Shown piece after piece: positions 33,468 to 42,893 of a DNA stretch of 64,000 bases. The translations under genes were made by a program, and so were the position numbers. Position 1 is the first letter of the stretch; every line of letters starts with the position of its first letter. The notes under the pieces were generated by a model. The model searched no databases. It saw only the letters and a list, made by a program, of their open reading frames with translations, and was not told the origin of the DNA. Source of the stretch: Nitrospira_E sp052156535. GTDB taxonomy: Bacteria; Nitrospirota; Nitrospiria; Nitrospirales; UBA8639. The stretch covers positions 186,001 through 250,000 of the forward strand of contig NZ_JBQKUP010000042.1 in assembly GCF_052156535.1 (NCBI RefSeq), in the 5' to 3' direction.

Positions 33468-35402
33468 TTATCGATATAAGTCTCCACCGGTTTTTCGGAA
33501 CTCTTCTGATTTTTCCTGCATGCCTTGTTTCAGGGCGGCATCATCTGCCAATTGTTTTTCAGCAGCATACTCTCGCACGTCCTGGGTAATTTTCATAGAA
33601 CAGAAATGCGGGCCACACATGGAGCAAAAATGGGCCAGTTTAGCCCCCTGAGCGGGGAGTGTGGCATCATGGAAATCCTTCGCCGTTTCAGGGTCAAGCG
33701 ATAAATTGAATTGATCCTGCCATCGAAATTCAAACCGTGCCTGGGAGAGGGCATTGTCCCGGTGTTGAGCCCCCGGGTGGCCTTTAGCCAAATCTGCGGC
33801 ATGTGCCGCAATTTTGTACGCCATCACTCCGGCTTTCACATCCTCTTTGTCAGGAAGCCCTAGATGTTCCTTGGGGGTGACGTAACACAGCATCGCGCAT
33901 CCGTACCAGCCGATCATGGCTGCGCCGATTGCGGATGTGATGTGGTCGTAGCCTGGCGCAATATCAGTGGTTAGCGGGCCCAGGGTATAGAATGGGGCTT
34001 CGTCACAGGCAGCCAATTGCTTGTCCATGTTTTCTTTGATGAGTTGCATGGGGACGTGCCCAGGGCCCTCAATCATGACTTGGACGTCATGTTTCCAGGC
34101 GATTTTCGTGAGTTCTCCCAGCGTTTCCAGTTCGGCAAATTGAGCCGCATCGTTGGCGTCCGCCAGTGAACCCGGTCGCAATCCGTCTCCTAAGCTAAAT
34201 GACACATCATAACTTTTCATGATCTCGCAAATTTCTTCAAAATGCGTATAGGTGAAGTTTTCCTGATGGTGAGCCAGGCACCACTTAGCATGGATGGATC
34301 CGCCGCGTGAGACGATGCCGGTCATGCGAGAGGCCGTCAATGGGACATAGGCCAGGCGAACACCGGCATGAATGGTGAAATAATCCACGCCTTGCTCCGC
34401 CTGTTCTACGAGAGTATCTCGAAAGATTTCCCAGGTCAGTTCCTCAGGTTTCCCTCCCACTTTTTCTAAGGCCTGGTATATGGGTACGGTCCCTATGGGC
34501 ACGGGAGAATTTCGTATGATCCATTCACGGGTTTCGTGGATGTTTTTCCCTGTGGAGAGGTCCATGACGGTGTCTCCTCCCCATCGGATGGACCAAATCA
34601 ATTTTTCAACCTCTTCTTCAATAGAGGACGTAACGGCAGAATTTCCAATATTGGCGTTGATTTTTACTAAAAAATTGCGCCCGATAATCATAGGCTCAAT
34701 TTCTGGATGATTGATATTGGCAGGAATAATGGCCCGTCCTCGAGCTACTTCATCACGGACAAACTCCGGTGTGATGTAGGAGGGAGTGGACGCGCCCCAA
34801 TTTTGTCCAGGATGTTGAGCGACCCCGAAGACCTGTCCTGTCCCGTGTTGGGAGGATAGGCGCTCCTCACGTGCTTGGTTCTCCCGGATAGCAATAAATT
34901 CCATTTCCGGTGTGACGATTCCCTTCCGGGCATAATGCAATTGCGTGACGTTCCGGCCTGATTTCGCCCGAAGGGGCGGGCGTTGCAAATGGAACCGGAT
35001 GGCCTGTAAAGCGGGATCGTTTGCACGAATTCGTCCATACCGTGAGCTGACCTCTTTCAAGGGTTCGACGTCCTGACGTTCGGCGATCCAATCTTTTCTG
35101 ACGGGATGAAGGCCCTTGCGCACATCAATCTGAATCCCGGGATCCGTGTAGGGTCCTGAGGTATCATAGACAATGACAGTCGGGTTCTGAACTTCGGTGT
35201 CATCGTGCATGCTCCGACTGCTTGTTTGATGAATTTCTCGCATAGGGACCCGTACATCCGGTCTCGAGCCGGATCGATATATTTTTTGTGAGCCGGGAAA
35301 CGGTTGAATCGATAGGGAAGAAAGAGGAATGCGGGGCTCCTCCGAAATGACGTGTAATGATGGTGTCGAAGGATTAGATGTGGTGGTTTGGGCTGGTGTC
35401 AT
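33468..35402 (-). CDS. thiC: Phosphomethylpyrimidine synthase ThiC
   Basis: A 644-residue radical SAM-type enzyme with the C-terminal cluster motif CSMCGPHFC. It carries typical segments such as GDTVMDLSTGKNIHETREWI, DGLRPGSLADANDAAQF, MIEGPGHVPMQLI and APGYDHITSAIG. It rearranges 5-aminoimidazole ribotide to the HMP phosphate pyrimidine of thiamine. AGAGAGGG precedes the ATG. It is controlled by the TPP riboswitch and terminator upstream, so high thiamine pyrophosphate should stop transcription. thi4 may be in the same transcript. Length normal. Confidence 0.97.
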   Translation of the reverse strand: MTPAQTTTSNPSTPSLHVISEEPRIPLSSLSIQPFPGSQKIYRSGSRPDVRVPMREIHQTSSRSMHDDTEVQNPTVIVYDTSGPYTDPGIQIDVRKGLHPVRKDWIAERQDVEPLKEVSSRYGRIRANDPALQAIRFHLQRPPLRAKSGRNVTQLHYARKGIVTPEMEFIAIRENQAREERLSSQHGTGQVFGVAQHPGQNWGASTPSYITPEFVRDEVARGRAIIPANINHPEIEPMIIGRNFLVKINANIGNSAVTSSIEEEVEKLIWSIRWGGDTVMDLSTGKNIHETREWIIRNSPVPIGTVPIYQALEKVGGKPEELTWEIFRDTLVEQAEQGVDYFTIHAGVRLAYVPLTASRMTGIVSRGGSIHAKWCLAHHQENFTYTHFEEICEIMKSYDVSFSLGDGLRPGSLADANDAAQFAELETLGELTKIAWKHDVQVMIEGPGHVPMQLIKENMDKQLAACDEAPFYTLGPLTTDIAPGYDHITSAIGAAMIGWYGCAMLCYVTPKEHLGLPDKEDVKAGVMAYKIAAHAADLAKGHPGAQHRDNALSQARFEFRWQDQFNLSLDPETAKDFHDATLPAQGAKLAHFCSMCGPHFCSMKITQDVREYAAEKQLADDAALKQGMQEKSEEFRKTGGDLYR

Positions 35403-35462
35403 GCAAACCCTCTCTTTCTGGGATTAGGGAATTGGTCCAGGAAGCTTATTCCAAAAAACAAA

Positions 35463-35496
35463 AAGCCGCCCCTTTTTTAGCTAAAGAGTGCGGCTT
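35463..35496 (-). terminator. Riboswitch-controlled terminator of thiC leader
   Basis: On the minus strand AAGCCGC pairs with GCGGCTT around a partly paired loop, followed by a T-rich run. It lies between the TPP aptamer and the thiC start, where it would form the off state. Confidence 0.88.
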
Positions 35497-35503
35497 GTGC
35501 GGG

Positions 35504-35604
35504 CTTTCGTGGCTCCTGCTTCCCTACGCTGGTATTATCCAGGTCAGGTCGTGAGGGTCGTCCCCCTTATTGGGACTCTCAGCGTGTCGCACCCCTAGCG
35601 AAAG
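35504..35604 (-). promoter_or_regulatory. TPP riboswitch (THI element) of thiC
   Basis: The minus strand carries the conserved THI pieces in order: AGGGGTGC, GCTGAGA, ACCTGACC-TGGATAAT and CCAGCGTAGGGAA. The outer P1 helix is CTTTCG (at 35599-35604) with CGAAAG (at 35504-35509). The aptamer binds thiamine pyrophosphate and acts on the terminator just downstream. Confidence 0.97.
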
Positions 35605-35942
35605 TTATCGTACCGCTGGGTCTTTTCCCTTGTCAAACCCTCACTCCATGCGAGATGGTGGATAAACTGCTGAAAATGTTCATGGAAAAAAAGCGCCATC
35701 ACTTTGCTGTCAGTATCACCGAGGGGTTTGTCGGTAATGTTTTTGTGTGCAGAAATTTAAGTCGATCATCCGTCAAGTACGCGAAGGGGATTTTGCTCTC
35801 AGGCATTCAGGCTTTTTCATGAGGGAATGATTTGCTACAATGAAAGACTGGTTCTCCATGCAAACGAGACATCATCGCGATGATTAATGCGAAGCCGAGG
35901 ACTGATTTGAAAGAATTTACTCATTAACCTAAGGAATGTGGC
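35605..35942. other. Divergent region between thiC leader and nadA
   Basis: About 340 bases without an ORF. A TACAAT (35836-35841) could be a nadA -10, with only a T-rich -35. The promoter for the riboswitch leader must lie at the left side but I cannot place it. Confidence 0.4.
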
Positions 35943-37046
35943 GTGACCTTATCGACCATCATAGAGCGGCCTATTGCGGACTATCAATCTCTCCAGGAGA
36001 CGGAATTGTTCGAACGAATTGTGGAGGCTAAGCGGAGACTTGGCACGGACGTGCTTCTGCTCGGGCACAATTACCAGCGGGACGATGTGATTGTGCATGC
36101 CGATTTCCGAGGCGATTCTCTTCTTCTCGCCAAGTATGCGGCCGAGCACCCTGAGCATCCTTACGTGGTGTTTTGTGGGGTGCATTTTATGGCTGAAACA
36201 GCCGACATTTTGAGTCGTTCCAATCAAACCGTCATTCTGCCTGACATGGCTGCAGGCTGTTCTATGGCGGATATGGCATCCATGGAACAGGTGGATGATT
36301 GCTGGGATCGGCTCGGACGGTTTTTACCGGTGGAAGACACCGTGACCCCAATCGTGTATGTGAATTCGGCTGCTGCGCTCAAAGCCTTTTGCGGGGAGCA
36401 TGGCGGTGTGACTTGTACCTCCTCCAATGCCAAAGCGATTATGAATTGGGCCTGGGAACGGAGAGAAAAGATTCTCTTTTTCCCTGATGAGCATTTAGGG
36501 CGGAACACCGCGAATGCCATGGGCTTTCCCCGCGAAGAGATGGTTGTGTGGGATCCCTTCCAACCCAATGGCGGACATACCCGGGAAACAATACAGAAGG
36601 CTCGTCTGATTCTCTGGAAGGGACACTGTAGTGTCCACCAGATGTTTCAACCGGCACACGTGGCTTATTTCCGGAAGCAGTATCCTGCCGTTCAGGTTAT
36701 TGTGCACCCTGAATGTCATGAGGATGTGGTCAACCAGGCAGACCTGGTGGGATCGACGGAATTTATTATTCGGACGGTGACCCAGGCCGATCCGGGAACA
36801 ATTTGGGCAGTGGGAACTGAGCTGAATTTGGTGAATCGGTTGAAACATGATCAACCCGATAAGCAAATCTATTTCCTCTCCCCAATGGTATGTCGGTGTT
36901 CGACCATGTACAGAATTGATGGACCTCATTTATGTTGGGCCATGGAAAATCTCGTACAGGGCCATGTGGTCAATCACATTCAAGTTCCCGACGAGGAGAA
37001 AGTGTTTGCCAAGCTGGCTTTGGACCGCATGATGGATTTGAGCTGA
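35943..37046 (+). CDS. nadA: Quinolinate synthase A
   Basis: A 367-residue enzyme. It condenses iminoaspartate (from NadB) with dihydroxyacetone phosphate to make quinolinate for NAD, using a [4Fe-4S] cluster. The three cluster cysteines are likely C106 (DMAAGCSMAD), the Cys of HPECHEDVV, and one in PMVCRCSTMYR. LGHNYQRDDV near the N-terminus binds substrate. The start is GTG at 35943. No nadB or nadC is adjacent. Confidence 0.95.
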   Translation: MTLSTIIERPIADYQSLQETELFERIVEAKRRLGTDVLLLGHNYQRDDVIVHADFRGDSLLLAKYAAEHPEHPYVVFCGVHFMAETADILSRSNQTVILPDMAAGCSMADMASMEQVDDCWDRLGRFLPVEDTVTPIVYVNSAAALKAFCGEHGGVTCTSSNAKAIMNWAWERREKILFFPDEHLGRNTANAMGFPREEMVVWDPFQPNGGHTRETIQKARLILWKGHCSVHQMFQPAHVAYFRKQYPAVQVIVHPECHEDVVNQADLVGSTEFIIRTVTQADPGTIWAVGTELNLVNRLKHDQPDKQIYFLSPMVCRCSTMYRIDGPHLCWAMENLVQGHVVNHIQVPDEEKVFAKLALDRMMDLS

Positions 37047-37220
37047 TTACCTTCCTTTTGTGATTTCCTCTTCCCTTATTTGTGGCGCTTTCAACTCAAT
37101 AATACGGTCCTCGCTTATTGCTGTGTTGGGGCGAGATGCCTGAAGGGCATTGTTTGACGGGTTTACGGGGCATGGCTAGAATGGCCCTGAGTTTGTCCCA
37201 TTATTCTTAAGAATTTGCCC

Positions 37221-40088
37221 ATGGACTACAAATCGACATTAAACCTTCCCCGGACTGAGTTTCCGATGAAGGCCAACCTGCCACAAAAGGAACCGGAGCG
37301 ATTAGGGTGGTGGGAGCAGGAGCGGGTGTACGACCGTATTCAGAAGGCCAGAAATGGCAGCCCCCGTTATATCCTTCATGATGGCCCTCCCTATGCCAAT
37401 GGACATATTCATATCGGGCATGGGCTGAATAAAATCCTCAAAGACATCATTATTAAATCGAAAACCATGGCGGGTTTCCAGGTTCCCTATATTCCTGGGT
37501 GGGATTGTCACGGGTTACCGATTGAACATCAGGTGACCAAGCAACTTGGACCCAAGAAAAAAGACCTGAGTGCGGTGGAACTCCGGAAACTCTGCCGAGA
37601 ATACGCCCAAAAATTTGTTGAAATTCAACGAGACGAATTTCGCCGGTTGGGAGTATTCGGGGATTGGGACCATCCGTATCTGACCATGGATCATGCCTAT
37701 GAGGCAGCGATTGTCCGGGAGTTCGGAAAGTTTGTTGAAAAGGGTCGAGTCTATAAGGGGTTGAAGCCGGTGTTGTGGTGTACCGTGGATCAAACGGCGC
37801 TGGCTGAAGCCGAAGTGGAATATGTGGATTATGAGGATCTTCTCTCCCCTTCGGTGTATGTGAAATTTCCCTTTACGGTCTCGCCGGCTGAAATGGGTTC
37901 CGACCAACGATTGGGGCTGCCAACCGTCAAAACGTTGAAAGCCGTTTCGGCTGTTATCTGGACAACGACCCCTTGGACCCTTCCCGCGAATCAAGCCATT
38001 TGCCTGCATCCGGATTTTGACTATGCTGTTCTTCAAGCTGGGGAAGAGGCTTTTATCGTGGCCCTTGGATTGGAAGACGCATTTACCAAGGCCTGTAAAA
38101 TTGAAAAATTTGAGGTATTAGGAAAAAAGAAAGGAAAAGATTTCGAAGGGTGGACATGTCATCCTCCATTTGCCAAGAAAGAGGTCCCCATCCTCAATGG
38201 AGATTTTGTCACATTGGAGCAAGGGACCGGGTGTGTCCACATTGCTCCTGGACATGGGATGGATGACTATCTTTTAGTGCTGAAATATAACAAACCCCCT
38301 TATGTCGACATGCTTCCAGATCGGAAGCCCTTAGAAATCTTGGTGCCGGTCAATGATGCAGGACGGTTTACGGAGGAATTCCCTGAGTTTGCAGGGCAAC
38401 ATGTTTTGGAAGCGAATCCCGGGATTGTAGAAGTCTTAAAAACCAAGGGATTGTTGGTTGGCGAAAAAAAACTCCAGCATTCTTATCCGCATTGTTGGCG
38501 CTGTAAGCAACCGGTCATCTTTCGGGCTACCCGCCAATGGTTCGTATCCATGGAGGTGGCCGATCTTCGTCAGAAAGCCCTAAAAGAAATTGATAAAGTT
38601 CAATGGATTCCTGAACGGGGGCGGGATCGTATTTATGGCATGATTGTGAACCGTCCGGATTGGTGCTTATCTCGGCAACGCATGTGGGGGACCCCCATTC
38701 CCGCGTTTTCGTGCGAAAGTTGTTCGACCCCGCTTGCCGATCATCATGTGATTGAGCATATCAGTTGTCAAATGCAGGAGAGTGGAGCCGACATTTGGTT
38801 TAGTCGATCCGCCGAGGAATTACTTCCGCAGGGAACGACATGTGTGCAATGCGGTCATGGGTCGTTTAAAAAAGAACATGATATTTTAGATGTCTGGTTT
38901 GAATCGGGCGTGAGTCATGCGGCCGTGTTGAGGCCTCGGGGCGAAGGCTGGTATCCCGCGGACTTATATCTTGAAGGTTCCGATCAACATCGGGGGTGGT
39001 TCCACAGTTCGCTCTTGACGTCCGTGACAACGGATGAACAAGCGCCCTATCGGGCCGTGCTCACGCATGGGTTTGTGTTGGATGGGGAAGGCAAGAAAAT
39101 GTCGAAATCGGCAGGCAATGTCGTGACCCCACAAGAAATCATCAAAGAATCTGGTGCGGAAATTTTGCGACTATGGGTGGCCTCGCAGGATTATCAGGAA
39201 GATCTGCGTATCTCAAAAGAGATTTTAAAACAATTGACGGATGCGTATCGTAAGGTGCGCAATACCTGCCGGTTTCTCTTGAGTAACCTATATGATTTTG
39301 AGCCGGGCGTTCATTCGGTGCCCCATGCCGATTTGCCGGAACTGGATCAATGGGCACTCTGGCGGCTCGGGCAATTGATCGACAACGTGAAAAAGGGATA
39401 TGCCCAATTTCAATTTCGACAGGTTGTGCATGAGATTGATTATTTTTGTTCCACGGATATGAGTGCGACCTATTTGGATATCTTGAAAGACCGGTTATAT
39501 ACCTTTCCGGCGAGCTCGCCACTTCGGCGTGGGTCTCAAACGGTCCTGTATGAAATCGTGTCAGCCTTAGCCAAGCTCATGGCGCCTATCCTGAGTTTTA
39601 CGGCTGAAGAAATCTGGCAGGTTCTTCCGGAATCCACGAAAGAAGGATCTAAGCCGGTTAGTGTGCATCTGGCCGATTTTCCGGAATCCCCCACCGTCTT
39701 TCAAGATCCCCAGCTCCACACGACGTGGACCTACTTGTTCCAAGTTCGGGGTAAGGTGCAATTCGCCTTAGAGAAGTCGAGACGGGACAAGGTGATTGGT
39801 TCTTCCCTGGATGCCACCGTGATCTTGCATGCAACTGAACCCAATTGTAGTTTGCTCAAACGGTATCTCAGCGATTTGCCGTCACTGTTTATTGTCTCGT
39901 GCGTGAAGGTGGAAAAAATTGCGACCCTGCCTGGAGCCGAATTGGTGGAGGCGAGTCTCGGTTTGGCGATGGAGGTCGTCAAAGCCGAAGGCACCAAATG
40001 TGATCGTTGTTGGAATATTCGCCAGGATGTGGGCTCCCAGGCCCAACATCCAACCCTCTGCGGGCGATGCGTGGAGGCGTTGGGATGA
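37221..40088 (+). CDS. ileS: Isoleucyl-tRNA synthetase
   Basis: A 955-residue class I synthetase with PYANGHIHIGH (HIGH motif, near residue 57) and KMSKSAGN (KMSKS). The editing domain contains WTTTPWTLPANQA. The C-terminal zinc finger has C-D-R-C and C-G-R-C pairs. It charges tRNA-Ile. I start at ATG 37221; the TTG at 37215 would add two residues. The stop overlaps lspA (ATGA). No T-box leader was seen upstream. Confidence 0.97.
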   Translation: MDYKSTLNLPRTEFPMKANLPQKEPERLGWWEQERVYDRIQKARNGSPRYILHDGPPYANGHIHIGHGLNKILKDIIIKSKTMAGFQVPYIPGWDCHGLPIEHQVTKQLGPKKKDLSAVELRKLCREYAQKFVEIQRDEFRRLGVFGDWDHPYLTMDHAYEAAIVREFGKFVEKGRVYKGLKPVLWCTVDQTALAEAEVEYVDYEDLLSPSVYVKFPFTVSPAEMGSDQRLGLPTVKTLKAVSAVIWTTTPWTLPANQAICLHPDFDYAVLQAGEEAFIVALGLEDAFTKACKIEKFEVLGKKKGKDFEGWTCHPPFAKKEVPILNGDFVTLEQGTGCVHIAPGHGMDDYLLVLKYNKPPYVDMLPDRKPLEILVPVNDAGRFTEEFPEFAGQHVLEANPGIVEVLKTKGLLVGEKKLQHSYPHCWRCKQPVIFRATRQWFVSMEVADLRQKALKEIDKVQWIPERGRDRIYGMIVNRPDWCLSRQRMWGTPIPAFSCESCSTPLADHHVIEHISCQMQESGADIWFSRSAEELLPQGTTCVQCGHGSFKKEHDILDVWFESGVSHAAVLRPRGEGWYPADLYLEGSDQHRGWFHSSLLTSVTTDEQAPYRAVLTHGFVLDGEGKKMSKSAGNVVTPQEIIKESGAEILRLWVASQDYQEDLRISKEILKQLTDAYRKVRNTCRFLLSNLYDFEPGVHSVPHADLPELDQWALWRLGQLIDNVKKGYAQFQFRQVVHEIDYFCSTDMSATYLDILKDRLYTFPASSPLRRGSQTVLYEIVSALAKLMAPILSFTAEEIWQVLPESTKEGSKPVSVHLADFPESPTVFQDPQLHTTWTYLFQVRGKVQFALEKSRRDKVIGSSLDATVILHATEPNCSLLKRYLSDLPSLFIVSCVKVEKIATLPGAELVEASLGLAMEVVKAEGTKCDRCWNIRQDVGSQAQHPTLCGRCVEALG

Positions 40089-40606
40089 GCGGGGGCATTC
40101 ATCGGTTTGTGTTGTTAGGCCTCGTCGTCGCGTCTATCGTAAGCCTTGACCAGATCACCAAGTATTATATTGCCAGTTCGATGTATCTTCATGAATCCAT
40201 CCCCATTATTCCGGGATATTTTTCTTTAACCTACATTAGGAATCCTGGTGCCGCATTTGGGATCATGGGCACAACCAGCAGTGGGTTTAGGCTCATTTTC
40301 TTTTTCCTGACTTCCCTATTTGCCATGGGATTATTAATCACCATCTTCTTACGGCTGGAACCCCACGATTGGTGGGGGCAAATGACTATTGCGTCTATTT
40401 TTGGGGGTGCAATTGGAAATTTTATCGATCGCCTGCAATATGGAGAAGTCATCGATTTTTTAGATTTCTATATCAATGGCTACCATTGGCCCGCTTTCAA
40501 TGTGGCCGATTCGGCGATTAGCGTGGGGGTGTGCTCTCTGCTCCTGCTGTTTGCCTTTGAAAAACGGAAACCCAACTTGACCCCTCAAGAAAATCCTCCT
40601 CTCTAA
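40085..40606 (+). CDS. lspA: Lipoprotein signal peptidase II
   Basis: A 173-residue membrane aspartyl protease with four helices. Catalytic Asp are in GNFIDRLQYGEVIDF and in FNVADSAIS. It cuts prolipoprotein signal peptides at the lipobox, as needed for BamD and TlpA here. I start at ATG 40085, overlapping the ileS stop as ATGA; the longer upstream frame lies in ileS. The ileS-lspA pairing is common. Confidence 0.96.
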   Translation: MSGGIHRFVLLGLVVASIVSLDQITKYYIASSMYLHESIPIIPGYFSLTYIRNPGAAFGIMGTTSSGFRLIFFFLTSLFAMGLLITIFLRLEPHDWWGQMTIASIFGGAIGNFIDRLQYGEVIDFLDFYINGYHWPAFNVADSAISVGVCSLLLLFAFEKRKPNLTPQENPPL

Positions 40607-40692
40607 TCTTCCGGATTATCTTCAGTTGCGAACCACGTGTGTATCCGCTTATTTTGCTCTCATCATATGATGTTCATGTGTGAGTATAGAGG

Positions 40693-41199
40693 ATGAAGTT
40701 GTTTTCGAGCACACCCTATTCGCGACCAAATGGGGTTGGCTTGTCTATTTTTTGTGCAGTGTTGTTGCTCAATGGTTCGGCAAGTTTCGGTGAAGGGTTG
40801 CAGCTACCAGTTAATACCTGCCCCTCCGAAGGGAAGCCTATTCACATTCATGTGCATGGAATCAAAAATGCTGCAGGATCCCTTAAGGCAGTCCTGTATG
40901 GACCTGATCCAAAGAGTTTTTTAGTCAAGGGAGCCAGGGCGGATAAAGAACGGGAACCTGCCAAAAAAGGTTCTATGACCCTGTGTTTGGCCGCACCGAT
41001 GGAAGGAAAATATGCCGTGGTTGTCTATCATGATGAAAACGACAATCATAAATTTGACCGTAATTTGATTGGCTTACCTACCGAGGGGTTTGGCGTGTCT
41101 AGAAATCCTTCTTTATTTTTAGCCGCTCCGAATTTTGAGGAATCCTCCTTCGAGGTGAATGGGGAAGTGACCCATGTAGATGTTGACATGAAATATTAG
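40693..41199 (+). CDS. DUF2141 exported protein
   Basis: A 168-residue protein with an N-terminal signal peptide (to about residue 34). Its body matches the DUF2141 pattern: GSLKAVLYG, KYAVVVYHDENDNHKFD, IGLPTEGFGVSRN. The function of DUF2141 is not known; a beta-sandwich in the periplasm is expected. It stands alone, 86 bases after lspA. Confidence 0.88.
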   Translation: MKLFSSTPYSRPNGVGLSIFCAVLLLNGSASFGEGLQLPVNTCPSEGKPIHIHVHGIKNAAGSLKAVLYGPDPKSFLVKGARADKEREPAKKGSMTLCLAAPMEGKYAVVVYHDENDNHKFDRNLIGLPTEGFGVSRNPSLFLAAPNFEESSFEVNGEVTHVDVDMKY

Positions 41200-41604
41200 T
41201 GCCATATCATCACCGATGCCTGGGCATGTAAACGCGTACAGCCACATGGATTGCTGTAGAGATAGACAGGTGAACTGGAGTGTGATCACAGGATCTTCGA
41301 CGTCATTTGCTTATCTGCCAGTTGGCTATTTTGCATATTTGCTGGAAGCTTCAAGGGGATAAAATTCCTGGCCATGATAATGCTCTATCACCGCATAGAA
41401 GCGTCGTGAGATAGGTTTCCGGCACCCATATTGATTTGCTGTGAGGAGGGGGGCTCGCTATGACGATAAGCCTTACTCCTCCTCATCCCCCGTATATCAA
41501 GTGGGGGATCCAAGACCGTCACGACGATTGTCCCTATCGAATACCGTTCCGCACATGGTCCTATTGATATCTTGCCACTCGTAACGGGGCCATTTGAAGG
41601 GATT
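41200..41604. other. Intergenic before the glycan locus, possible decayed fragment
   Basis: A 405-base gap between DUF2141 and the first glycosyltransferase. A plus-strand MIMLYHRIEAS and later VTTIVPIEYRSAHGPID look faintly coding but are in different frames with stops between. I cannot assign them to a family. There is no clear terminator. Confidence 0.4.
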
Positions 41605-42870
41605 TTAGATCGCTGACATAAGCTGGAGGTACTTTTCCGCGATCCTGCCCACCTCGAACTCCGTAGCGCGGGCACACAGCTGCTCCTGGCCAAGTGGGCG
41701 GTCAAGTACCTCAAGAATAGCTTCGGCCAGCGCTTTGTCATCACCGACCGGTACCAATGGTCCAAAGGCCCCCTTTTGGAGAATCTCAGTAGGCCCGCTC
41801 GGGCAGTCTGTGCTGACAATCGGACATCCACATGCTAACGCTTCGATCAGGACGTTCGGACAACCTTCCCATGCTGACGAGAGCACAAATACCGAAGCTT
41901 TGGCCATAAAAGCGAAGGGATTGTCGACAAATCCGGGCATGGAAATATCTTGGGTGAGGGCCAAGGTTTCAGCCAGCTTTTCAAGCTCATCACGCATCCT
42001 TCCCTCCCCGAGGATCACCAGCCGGGCTGGACGCACAGAACGCACTCGTCCAAAGGCCTTTATGAGACACGCGAAGTCCTTTTGTGGCACATGTCTCCCG
42101 ACACCTAGGATGACCGGCAGAGTATCTGCCGGAAACCACGGATGGTCAACCGGGATGCGGGCTTTTTCCTGTACCTGGGTGAGGGCCACCGGATTGTAAA
42201 TCGTCGTAATGCGATCACGATGGATTCCCGTTAACGAGGACACATCTTCCGCGACGCCATCCGCCACGGTCGCGATTTCATCTGCCCATGGATACACGCG
42301 TTGTAAGAGAGGAGCAAGGAAACGCCAACGCCACTTTTTGGATGTCTTGATGATGGGAGATAAGCTGGTTTGTTCGTTGATCACCACGCGAGTGCTGCCA
42401 CCTGCAAGGCGCGCGGCTAACAAGGCGATGAGATTCGCAGGGGTTTTCGCCGTGAGCATCGTATCTGGTTTCTCACGCCGTAAATATTCAACCAGATCAG
42501 GAAGATATCCGATAGTTTTGGGAGGATGAGACGAGAGCAGGATTGGGAGGAGCATTGACCATAAAGCTCCAACATCAGCTGACACGGCATGGAAGCATCC
42601 CCGCCATTTTGTGCCCCCCTTGAGCCCGATGACCTTAACCTTCGGGGAAATCCTGTCCAGGTAGGGCCCTGAGACCTGACATAAGATCAGGTCCACTCTG
42701 TGGTTGCGATCGGCAAAGGCCTCTGAGAGATAGACCATAGCCCTTGCAACGCCGCCCCCGGCAAGAGATGGTAGAAATATCGCAAGATGCTTACGGTCTG
42801 GTGGTTCACCTTCTATCTTTATCGATGGACTCGGGAGTGGGGCGAAATCCGAGGAATTCGGCGTCATCAT
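41605..42870 (-). CDS. Glycosyltransferase family 4 (GT-B)
   Basis: About 421 residues. I start at the ATG at 42870, 23 bases after the preceding gene; the longer frame lies inside that gene. The N-terminal glycine-rich FLPSLAGGGVARAMVYL and the C-terminal WEGCPNVLIEALACGCPIV are GT4 hallmarks, with the nucleotide-sugar-binding E in between. It would move a sugar from a nucleotide donor onto a surface glycan. Donor and acceptor are unknown. It pairs with the GT2 gene upstream. Confidence 0.93.
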   Translation of the reverse strand: MMTPNSSDFAPLPSPSIKIEGEPPDRKHLAIFLPSLAGGGVARAMVYLSEAFADRNHRVDLILCQVSGPYLDRISPKVKVIGLKGGTKWRGCFHAVSADVGALWSMLLPILLSSHPPKTIGYLPDLVEYLRREKPDTMLTAKTPANLIALLAARLAGGSTRVVINEQTSLSPIIKTSKKWRWRFLAPLLQRVYPWADEIATVADGVAEDVSSLTGIHRDRITTIYNPVALTQVQEKARIPVDHPWFPADTLPVILGVGRHVPQKDFACLIKAFGRVRSVRPARLVILGEGRMRDELEKLAETLALTQDISMPGFVDNPFAFMAKASVFVLSSAWEGCPNVLIEALACGCPIVSTDCPSGPTEILQKGAFGPLVPVGDDKALAEAILEVLDRPLGQEQLCARATEFEVGRIAEKYLQLMSAI

Positions 42871-42893
42871 ATGATTGAAAGTTTTTTTGAGAC

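Noticed and set aside
41388..41831. Minus-strand ORF of 147 codons at the end of the GT4 gene
   Set aside because: Shadow of the glycosyltransferase frame; the GT4 motifs are in the other frame.
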